From positions 1 to 5,973 of the forward strand of contig JANRJV010000022.1 in the NCBI GenBank assembly GCA_033763795.1: a stretch of DNA of 5,973 nt. Direction: 5' to 3'. Position numbers and translations under genes: made by a program. The DNA comes from JAEUIV01 sp033763795 (GTDB taxonomy: Bacteria; Planctomycetota; Phycisphaerae; Phycisphaerales; UBA1924). Below the pieces are notes generated by a model. The model made no database searches. It saw only the letters and a list, made by a program, of their open reading frames with translations, and was not told where the DNA came from. This document shows, in pieces, positions 1 to 4,635 of this stretch (its first letter is position 1; each line of letters opens with the position of its first letter).

Positions 1-217
1 CGACCTGGTCGCGCTGCTGGTGCCGCAGCAGTTTCATCTGACCAAGACCTCGGGCCCGAACGCGGGCACGCAGATCGCGAACTTCCGGACGCACTTCAAC
101 TTGTTTGTGTATCGCCTGAGCATCGCGGTCAACGCCGACGATCCGGAAGTGGATGACCTGGTCATCCTCGCGGCGGGCTGCCTGATCGCGGCGATCGAAG
201 GGCGGCAGGATGCGTGA
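1..217 (+). CDS. C-terminal end of an unidentified protein (partial, possibly scramblase/LURP-one-like)
   Basis: The reading frame is open from base 2 and ends with TGA at 215-217, so about 71 C-terminal residues are visible and the start lies left of the window. A GTG at 20 is in frame, but the same frame continues upstream of it with normal-looking residues (DLVALL), so it is probably internal. The visible part has an FRTHFNLFVYRLSI strand-like stretch, an acidic DDPEVDD segment, and a hydrophobic helix ending LAAGCLIAAIEGRQ. A compact hydrophobic C-terminal helix after an FN-F-Y stretch is reminiscent of the end of phospholipid-scramblase/LURP-one-like proteins; this is a weak resemblance from memory, not an identification. 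It is convergent with the small membrane-protein gene on the other strand. I am confident that it is a coding end, but not of its function. Confidence 0.65.
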   Translation, partial: DLVALLVPQQFHLTKTSGPNAGTQIANFRTHFNLFVYRLSIAVNADDPEVDDLVILAAGCLIAAIEGRQDA

Positions 218-273
218 GCAGGGGACAGAGGTCAGAGGCGAGGGGCGGGAGGGCGAGGGGCGGGGGACAGGAT
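218..273. repeat. G-rich convergent intergenic tail with short direct repeats
   Basis: This 56-bp gap separates two convergent stop codons. It is very purine-rich on the + strand. The 12-mer GCGAGGGGCGGG occurs at 238-249 and 253-264 (period 15), and GGGGACAG occurs at 221-228 and 263-270. Five G runs at 242-245, 247-249, 251-253, 257-260 and 262-266 are joined by loops of 1-3 bases, which fits the standard G-quadruplex pattern. It lies in the 3' tail of the transcript of the + strand gene. No hairpin with a T tract was seen, so it is not an ordinary intrinsic terminator. Confidence 0.55.
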
Positions 274-477
274 TTAGTTGGACTTTGGGCCGAGCGGGAT
301 GAAGTAGGCCGCGAGGCCTGAGAGGAGCATCGCGCCGGCGATGGGCCAGAACCAGGGGCTGGAGTTGGGGGTGATGAACAGGGCGATGAGCAGGCCCGCC
401 GTGATGAACAGCAGGAGCGTGACGGCGACGCGCGCGGGGGTCAGCGGCGGGCGCTCGGGTTGAGGACTGTGGTCCAC
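274..477 (-). CDS. Small two-helix membrane protein, unknown function
   Basis: This encodes 67 residues. The N-terminus is polar and proline-rich (about residues 2-14). Two hydrophobic segments at about 16-35 and 43-62 are separated by a TPNSSPWFW turn, and the short tail ends PLGPKSN. It is therefore expected to be an inner-membrane hairpin protein. An in-frame TTG at 487-489 would give 71 residues, but I chose the GTG at 475-477 because a perfect GGAGG Shine-Dalgarno (483-487) lies 5 bases before it, whereas the TTG is part of that ribosome site. It follows E2 on the same strand, 99 bp downstream, with palindromic repeats in the gap, so it may be read from the E2 transcript or separately. 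No family was recognised. The hydrophobic pattern and ribosome site make it likely to be real. Confidence 0.6.
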   Translation of the reverse strand: MDHSPQPERPPLTPARVAVTLLLFITAGLLIALFITPNSSPWFWPIAGAMLLSGLAAYFIPLGPKSN

Positions 478-482
478 GACCG

Positions 483-487
483 CCTCC
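483..487 (-). promoter_or_regulatory. Shine-Dalgarno GGAGG that sets the start of the small membrane protein
   Basis: On the minus strand GGAGG is followed by CGGTC and then GTG (475-477). The 5-base spacing is close to ideal. The alternative TTG at 489 overlaps this site and has only palindrome sequence upstream of it. Confidence 0.6.
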
Positions 488-491
488 AAGA

Positions 492-510
492 CCCCACGCG
501 GAGCGTGGGG
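492..510. repeat. Palindrome copy 1: CCCCACGC-GGA-GCGTGGGG
   Basis: This is a perfect 8-bp inverted repeat around a GGA triplet, able to form a tight hairpin in DNA or RNA. It is identical to copy 2, 35 bp away. Both copies are followed on the + strand by a G stretch and then CCCAGATG (514-521 and 560-567), so the repeated unit is longer than the palindrome. It lies 5 bp upstream of the ribosome site of the 67-residue gene, so a transcript from E2 would place a hairpin just before that site. On the minus strand it is followed by TCTTGG, with no T tract, so intrinsic termination is doubtful. The form fits a dispersed REP-like element; that dispersal cannot be seen in this window. Confidence 0.75.
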
Positions 511-526
511 GTACCCAGATGCAAAG

Positions 527-545
527 CCCCACGCGGAGCGTGGGG
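527..545. repeat. Palindrome copy 2: CCCCACGC-GGA-GCGTGGGG
   Basis: All 19 bases match copy 1, and it lies in the same orientation. On the minus strand it is followed by CTTTG, a short T run, making it the slightly better terminator candidate for the E2 transcript, whose stop codon is about 30 bases before the hairpin. On the + strand it runs directly into a G-rich stretch (542-559). With copy 1 it fills most of the E2-to-small-gene gap. Confidence 0.75.
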
Positions 546-559
546 GTGGGTGGGGGGGG
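542..559 (+). other. G-quadruplex candidate, G5-T-G3-T-G8
   Basis: Eighteen bases contain 16 G and two T, so four G runs of three or more with one- or two-base loops can be drawn. The first G bases are the right arm of palindrome copy 2, so hairpin and quadruplex would compete. The G-rich strand is the template for the minus-strand genes; the transcript itself would be C-rich here. The structure is read from the pattern only. Confidence 0.5.
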
Positions 560-576
560 CCCAGATGCCCGAGCGG

Positions 577-2076
577 TTACACCAGCAGCGTCGCGGGCTT
601 CTCGAGCAGGTCCTTGACGGTGGCGAGGTACTGCGCGGCCATCGCGCCGTCGATGATGCGGTGGTCGCTGGACATGGTCATCTGCATGACGTGCCCGACG
701 GCCAGGCGCTTCTCGCCGGTCTTGGGGTTGGTTTCGACGACGGGCTGCTCGACGGCGGCGCCGACGGCGAGGATGGCGGCGTTGGGCGGGTTGATGATCG
801 CCGTGAAGTGCTCGACGCCGAACATCCCGAGGTTCGAGATGGTGAACGTCGAGTCGGACATTTCCTCGATGGAAAGGCCCTTGTTGCGGGCCTTGTCGGC
901 GAGGCGCTTGGACTCGCTGGAGATGACGCGGAGGCCGAGCTGGTCGGCATTGCGGAGCGTGGCCACGACCAGACCGCCGCCTTCGCCCCGGTCGTTGATC
1001 GGCAGGGCGATGGCGACGCCGATGTTGACCTCGCCGAGGAGTTCGACCGACGGGGCCCCGCCCTGGGCTTCGATCCAGCGGCTGTTGATGTGCGGGTGCT
1101 GGTGCATGGCCAGTGCGCAGGCGCGGACGAGGAAGTCGTTGACGCTGAGCTTGACGCCTTGGGTGGAGAGTTGTTCGTTGAGCTGCCCGCGAAGGGCGAG
1201 CAGCGCGTCCATGCGGACGGCGGTGGTGACCTGGTAGTGCGGGATGGTGGTCTTGCTCTGCACCAGGCGGCGGGCGATGGTGGCCCGCATGTTGGAGAGG
1301 GCGAGCGTGCGCGGCTGGAGACGGACGCCGAGCGCGGGCATCGGGGCCGGGGCCAGACGCGTCGCGGCGTTCGGGCTCATGCGCGAGCCGGAGGTCACAG
1401 GGGCCTGGGCTGCGCCAGCGGCAAGAGCCGCTTCAACGTCGCGCCGGATGATGCGCCCGCTGGGACCGGAGCCGGCGATGCCGGCGAGGTTGACGTTGTT
1501 TTCCGCGGCGATCTTGCGGGCCAGCGGCGACGCGAAGACGCGCTGGTCGGGGCTGTGGGCCGGGGCCTGACCGGCCGGCTGATGGGCGGGCTGGGGGGCG
1601 GGGGCGGGGTGCACGCCGTTGGCGCCCCCGCCAGCGGGGCGGAAGTCCTGCCCGCGGCGTTCGCCGGCAACGGCGGCCTGCGTGCCCACGGGCGGGCCCT
1701 TGACGCTCTCGGCCTGGCTGGAGCCGGTGGCGGCGTTGCGCGAGCCGCCGGCGGCCTCGCGGCCGGCGTCGGTGTTGGCAGCGGCGGGGGCGGAGGCGGG
1801 GGCCTTGGCGCCCGACTTCGCGGCGTCCAGGCTCTCGCCCGCTTCGGCCAGCCGCAGGATGATGGTGCCCACCTTGACGGTCGAGCCTTCGGCGACGGCG
1901 AGGTCGGCGACGGTGCCGTCGTCGAACGTCTGCAGTTCCATCGTCGCCTTGTCGGTCTCGATGTCCGCGACCACGTCGCCGGATTTCACCTTCTGCCCGG
2001 GCTTGACGGCCCAGCGCACGACCGTGCCCTGCTCCATGGTGTCCGACAAACGGGGCATCTTCATCTCGATCGCCAT
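577..2076 (-). CDS. pdhC: Pyruvate dehydrogenase E2, dihydrolipoamide acetyltransferase
   Basis: This 499-residue cytoplasmic core enzyme of the pyruvate dehydrogenase complex moves the acetyl group from E1 via a swinging lipoyl arm to CoA. Domains in order: a single lipoyl domain (about 1-80) with the lipoylated lysine in ETDKATMEL (K43); an Ala/Pro/Gly-rich flexible linker (about 80-178); a peripheral-subunit-binding domain (about 180-218, RVFASPLARKIA...GPSGRIIRRDV); a second short linker; and a catalytic domain (about 256-499) with NMRATIARRL, the SNLGMFG stretch and the active-site DHRIIDG (H472, D476). Length and layout are normal for a one-lipoyl E2. The open frame includes a GTG at 2077-2079, but AGGAG (2083-2087) lies 6 bases before the ATG at 2074-2076 and only 3 before the GTG, so I start at the ATG. 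The mitochondrial-style lipoyl and binding-domain sequences and the linked E1 beta favour PDH over branched-chain or acetoin complexes. Confidence 0.95.
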   Translation of the reverse strand: MAIEMKMPRLSDTMEQGTVVRWAVKPGQKVKSGDVVADIETDKATMELQTFDDGTVADLAVAEGSTVKVGTIILRLAEAGESLDAAKSGAKAPASAPAAANTDAGREAAGGSRNAATGSSQAESVKGPPVGTQAAVAGERRGQDFRPAGGGANGVHPAPAPQPAHQPAGQAPAHSPDQRVFASPLARKIAAENNVNLAGIAGSGPSGRIIRRDVEAALAAGAAQAPVTSGSRMSPNAATRLAPAPMPALGVRLQPRTLALSNMRATIARRLVQSKTTIPHYQVTTAVRMDALLALRGQLNEQLSTQGVKLSVNDFLVRACALAMHQHPHINSRWIEAQGGAPSVELLGEVNIGVAIALPINDRGEGGGLVVATLRNADQLGLRVISSESKRLADKARNKGLSIEEMSDSTFTISNLGMFGVEHFTAIINPPNAAILAVGAAVEQPVVETNPKTGEKRLAVGHVMQMTMSSDHRIIDGAMAAQYLATVKDLLEKPATLLV

Positions 2077-2082
2077 CACGTA

Positions 2083-2087
2083 CTCCT
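2083..2087 (-). promoter_or_regulatory. Shine-Dalgarno AGGAG of E2
   Basis: The minus strand reads AGGAG-TACGTG-ATG. Six bases separate it from the ATG at 2074-2076, which decides between that ATG and the adjacent GTG. A strong own ribosome site fits E2 being 130 bp from the preceding gene and translated independently. Confidence 0.65.
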
Positions 2088-2166
2088 GAAGCGCTCAGCG
2101 GCGGGCGCGGCCTGCGTCCCGCGAAGCCCGGGGCAATCCCGAGCGGTGATGGTAGGGGGGCGACCT

Positions 2167-2186
2167 CCGCGCGTCCGTCCGCGCGG
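2167..2186 (-). other. Hairpin in the gap between sulfotransferase and E2
   Basis: CCGCGCG (2167-2173) and CGCGCGG (2180-2186) form a perfect 7-bp stem around a 6-base loop, about 20 bases after the sulfotransferase stop codon in the direction of transcription. No T tract follows; the minus strand continues AGGTCGCCCCCC. It could slow polymerase, protect a processed 3' end or mean nothing in such GC-rich DNA. The rest of the 130-bp gap (2077-2206) shows no convincing promoter for E2. Confidence 0.3.
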
Positions 2187-2206
2187 CCCCTCTTTCCCAC
2201 GCACGC

Positions 2207-3040
2207 TCAGGGGCTTGTTCGCCCGACGGCGCGGCGGTACAGGTCCAGGTCATCCGCGAAACGCCGCAGGATCGCGGCCCGGGTGTCGTCGTCCACCAGC
2301 GCGACGGGGCCGGGGCGGAGGTCGCGGGCTTTCAGCACGTCCGAGGGGGTGTCGGTGTGCAGGACGCCGTCGGAGCGGGTGTATTCGGTCGGGTTGCTCG
2401 GTTTGGCGAGATGGGGGAGGGCGGCGGCGGGGATGCCGGCGTCGGCATCGAGGGCGGCGAGCGTCGCGCTCAGGCGTTCGATGGGCAGGATCTCGGCGGG
2501 CGTGTGGATGGCGAACCAGCGGGTCTGCGGGCGCCAGTGGACGTCGAGGTGGTCGTCGGGCGTGTGGGTGAGGATGTCGACGAACTGGCGGAAGGTCAGG
2601 CCGCGGGCGCCCAAGAGGGCGGTCATCTCGCGCGCGGGGGCGAACAAATGGTCATGGTCGCGGATGACGAACTTGTCGACGTACGCGGAGACGACCCGGG
2701 CGATGGGGTCGCGGACGAAGGCGAGCGTGCGGTCGCTCGCCAGGCGGCGGGCCCGCTCGGCGTCGTCGAGGAGTTTGATCGAGTAGCGCGGGCGGATGTA
2801 CGTGTGCACGTCCGGGGCCCAGCGGTCTTCCGGTCCGGGCTCGGCATGACCCAGTAACCAGCGCTTGACGGCGGAGCAGCCGGCCTTCGGAATGGCCCAG
2901 ACCACCAGCGGCCGCCCGGGGAACGTGTAGACATCGGCCCAGGGGAACAGGGCGTTCTCGGCGGCCTGGCGGTCGGAGAGCGGGAGCGGCGCCGGTGCGC
3001 CGGCGGGCGCGGCGTGGAGCGGGCGATCGTGCGCGGGCAT
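2207..3040 (-). CDS. PAPS-dependent sulfotransferase, Sulfotransfer_2 (carbohydrate sulfotransferase) type
   Basis: This 277-residue protein is predicted to transfer sulfate from PAPS to a carbohydrate-type acceptor. Three family signatures are visible: the 5'-phosphosulfate loop VVWAIPKAGCSAVKRWLL (about 46-63), the 3'-phosphate site FVRDPIARVVSAYVDKF (about 108-124), and the downstream DVHWRPQTRWF stretch (about 166-176). A C-terminal FADDLDLYRRA helix also matches the usual end of these enzymes. The family is best known from HNK-1 and chondroitin sulfotransferases, which are Golgi membrane proteins; here there is no signal peptide or membrane segment, so it should be cytoplasmic. The acceptor cannot be deduced. 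GTG (3041-3043) and ATG (3038-3040) are both possible; neither has a clear ribosome site. The preceding gene stops 7 bp before the ATG, so translation coupling is likely. It sits between two PDH genes with no obvious functional link. Confidence 0.85.
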   Translation of the reverse strand: MPAHDRPLHAAPAGAPAPLPLSDRQAAENALFPWADVYTFPGRPLVVWAIPKAGCSAVKRWLLGHAEPGPEDRWAPDVHTYIRPRYSIKLLDDAERARRLASDRTLAFVRDPIARVVSAYVDKFVIRDHDHLFAPAREMTALLGARGLTFRQFVDILTHTPDDHLDVHWRPQTRWFAIHTPAEILPIERLSATLAALDADAGIPAAALPHLAKPSNPTEYTRSDGVLHTDTPSDVLKARDLRPGPVALVDDDTRAAILRRFADDLDLYRRAVGRTSP

Positions 3041-3047
3041 CACAGCG

Positions 3048-3332
3048 TCAACCGGCCGACCGGCGCGCTCGCCGCTTGCTCTTCTGGCGGCCGGCGTACG
3101 GCTCCAGTTCCTTGACGAGCATCGCGTTGATGAGTTTCAGGTGTCCGGCCTGGTCATCGAACAGATAGAACGCGGTCGACGTGCGCGCGGCCCGAGCGCC
3201 CGAGCCGGGGAAGTCTGGAGTCAGCCAGACCCAGTCTCGCCCCGGGACGTGGTACACCGTGCCGTCGATCATGCGGACGGTGACACCTTCCGGGTGCTCG
3301 TCGATGAAGGCGCGGATCGCTTTGGCGTCCAT
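3048..3332 (-). CDS. Small protein with basic C-terminus, unknown function
   Basis: This encodes 94 residues. It begins MDAKAIRAFIDEHPEGVTVRMIDGTVYHVPGRDW, then has a strand-rich middle (WVWLTPDF, TAFYLFDDQAGHLKLINAMLVKELEPY), and ends in a strongly basic tail (KSKRRARRSAG, last 11 residues). The layout 'short helix, then a V-R-DG-YHVP strand pair, then a final LI-LV-L strand' resembles a group of small uncharacterised proteins common in planctomycetes; this is recognition by style only. The basic tail could bind nucleic acid or a membrane surface. The ATG at 3330-3332 is preceded by AAGG nine bases upstream, and that site lies just after the E1 beta stop codon. It starts 13 bp after E1 beta and ends 7 bp before the sulfotransferase ATG, so it sits inside a probable transcription unit. 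Confidence 0.75.
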   Translation of the reverse strand: MDAKAIRAFIDEHPEGVTVRMIDGTVYHVPGRDWVWLTPDFPGSGARAARTSTAFYLFDDQAGHLKLINAMLVKELEPYAGRQKSKRRARRSAG

Positions 3333-3345
3333 GAGATTGAACCTT

Positions 3346-4395
3346 TCACCGGCCCAGCGAGGCCCGGACGGCGGCGATGATCTTGCCCTTGTGCGGCAGG
3401 TATTCCGCCTCGAGGTTCTTGGCGTAGGGCGTGGGGACGTCGTCGGTGTTGACGCGGAGCGGCTGGTGGTCGAGGTAGTCGAACCCGCGCTCGCACACCT
3501 GCGTGATCACTTCGCTCGCGACGCTGGCGAAGGGCCAGCACTGGTCGACGACGACGATGCGCCCGGTGCGCTTGAGGCTCTCCATGATGGAGTCGACATC
3601 GAGCGGGCGGACGGTGCGCATATCGAGCACGTCGCAGGCGATGCCGTCCTTGGCCAGTTCGTCCGCCGCGTCGCAGCAGAAGTTCACCGGGCGCCCGAAG
3701 GAGACGAGGGTGACGTCGCTGTTGCGCTCACCGGACCACGTGCCGCGGCGGAGGGCCGCGACGCCGAAGGGGATCGCGTAGTCGCCCTCGGGCACCAGGG
3801 CCTTGTCGGAGAGCATGCGCTCGGACTCGAGGTTGAAGACGGGGTCTTCGTCGCGGATGGCGGTGGTGAGCAGGCCCTTGGCGTCGGCCGGGCAGGAGGG
3901 GATGGCGATCTTCAGCCCGGGGACGTTGGAGTACATGGCCTCGACGGTCCACGAGTGGGTGGAGCCGAGCTGCCCGCCCGCGCCGTTGTTGCCGCGGAAG
4001 ACGACCGGGCAGCCCCACTGCCCGCCGGACATGTAGAGCATCTTGGGGACGTTGTTGAGGATCTGGTCGGCGGCGACGAGGGAGAAGGACCAGGACATGA
4101 ACTCGATAATGGGGCGCAGGCCGTACATCGCGGCGCCGACGGCGAGCCCGGCGAAGCCGTTCTCGGAGATGGGGGCGTCGATGATGCGCTTGGGCCCGAA
4201 CTCGTCGAGCATGCCCTGGCTCACCTTGTACGCGCCGTTGTACTGAGCGACTTCTTCGCCCATGAGGAAGATGCGCGGGTCGCGGCGCATCTCGAGCGTC
4301 ATCGCGTCGCGGAGCGCCTCGCGGAACTGCATTTCCTTGGTCGGCGTGCCGTCGGGGATGAGGTGGGACGTGGTCGGGTCGGTGGTTGCGAGCAT
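3346..4395 (-). CDS. pdhB: Pyruvate dehydrogenase E1 component, beta subunit
   Basis: This 349-residue subunit pairs with E1 alpha in a thiamine-diphosphate-dependent heterotetramer that decarboxylates pyruvate and acetylates the E2 lipoyl group. The pyrimidine-binding domain spans about 22-195: GEEVAQYNGAYKV (46-58), the thiamine-activating glutamate E78 in PISENGFAG, GLRPIIEFM (92-100), YMSGGQ (121-126), FRGNNGAGG, and H147 in STHS. The C-terminal transketolase domain spans about 210-345 with DVLDMRTVRPLD (255-266), VVVDQCWP and DVPTPYAKNLE. The family usually has about 325 residues, so about 20 extra precede EMQFREAL. The ATG at 4393-4395 is chosen because it lies about 37 bases from a good minus-strand promoter. 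The ATG at codon 22 is the alternative, with AAGGA almost touching it. The closest resemblance is to mitochondrial-type PDH E1 beta. It is first in its cluster; E1 alpha is absent. Confidence 0.93.
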   Translation of the reverse strand: MLATTDPTTSHLIPDGTPTKEMQFREALRDAMTLEMRRDPRIFLMGEEVAQYNGAYKVSQGMLDEFGPKRIIDAPISENGFAGLAVGAAMYGLRPIIEFMSWSFSLVAADQILNNVPKMLYMSGGQWGCPVVFRGNNGAGGQLGSTHSWTVEAMYSNVPGLKIAIPSCPADAKGLLTTAIRDEDPVFNLESERMLSDKALVPEGDYAIPFGVAALRRGTWSGERNSDVTLVSFGRPVNFCCDAADELAKDGIACDVLDMRTVRPLDVDSIMESLKRTGRIVVVDQCWPFASVASEVITQVCERGFDYLDHQPLRVNTDDVPTPYAKNLEAEYLPHKGKIIAAVRASLGR

Positions 4396-4438
4396 CGTGT
4401 GCGTGTCCGTTCGGGGCGCGGTTGGCGTCTTGGGGGTA

Positions 4439-4467
4439 AGTCTAGGAATGCTGACGGGCCGGGTCAG
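4439..4467 (-). promoter_or_regulatory. Promoter candidate for the E1 beta cluster
   Basis: On the minus strand CTGACC (4462-4467) is followed after 17 bases by TAGACT (4439-4444). Each hexamer matches four (-10) or three (-35) positions of the housekeeping consensus, and the spacing is ideal. The predicted start near 4432 gives a 5' leader of about 37 bases to the ATG. The same form with the identical -10 and spacing is found on the other strand for the divergent gene, which raises confidence. Confidence 0.5.
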
Positions 4468-4519
4468 GCGGTCTTGGCGTCGGAGTGAGGGGCCGGGCTG
4501 CGGCGGAGAAAGACGGTCG

Positions 4520-4536
4520 CCGCTCGCTCGTAGCGG
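4520..4536. promoter_or_regulatory. Weak inverted repeat upstream of the + strand promoter
   Basis: CCGCT (4520-4524) and AGCGG (4532-4536) are separated by 7 bases. They lie 10 bases upstream of the -35 element at 4546 and between the two divergent promoters. CGGTCG also occurs twice, 20 bp apart (4514-4519 and 4534-4539), about two helical turns. This could be an activator or repressor site shared by both genes, but five-base arms are common by chance in GC-rich DNA. Confidence 0.2.
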
Positions 4537-4545
4537 TCGTTTTCC

Positions 4546-4574
4546 CTGACGATCGGTGGGACGTGTGGTAGACT
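4546..4574 (+). promoter_or_regulatory. Promoter candidate for the zinc-ribbon membrane protein
   Basis: CTGACG (4546-4551), 17 bases, then TAGACT (4569-4574) is a good housekeeping-type promoter. Transcription would start near 4581, leaving a leader of about 55 bases. It is divergent from, and nearly identical in its core elements to, the E1 beta promoter; the two -35 hexamers are 78 bp apart. Confidence 0.5.
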
Positions 4575-4635
4575 GGGCCCAAGAGACCCGCGTGGGGGTC
4601 GGGAAAAGGGGAGGCGGGGAAATGGGGAGTCGGTC

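Noticed and set aside
492..545. The two palindromes as a minimal CRISPR array
   Set aside because: There are only two units, a 16-bp spacer, a perfect palindrome throughout, and no cas gene in the window. A REP-like element fits better.
1433..2200. A 255-codon minus-strand frame overlapping E2
   Set aside because: It is an arginine-rich frame-shifted shadow of E2 in the same strand; E2 shows no sign of a frameshift.
460..2571. A 703-codon open frame on the + strand, antisense to E2 and part of the sulfotransferase
   Set aside because: Its product is low-complexity Gly/Ala/Arg/Asp-rich sequence with no domain, it runs across the palindromes and an intergenic gap, and the opposite strand holds well-recognised E2 and sulfotransferase motifs. 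Long antisense frames are expected in GC-rich coding DNA.
3181..4488. A 435-codon + strand open frame antisense to E1 beta
   Set aside because: It has a biased Ala/Gly/Asp/His composition and extends through the minus-strand promoter; E1 beta on the other strand is certain.
4585..4600. GACCC-N6-GGGTC as a leader hairpin or riboswitch of the zinc-ribbon gene
   Set aside because: A single 5-bp stem with no further conserved structure is too little to support a regulatory RNA.
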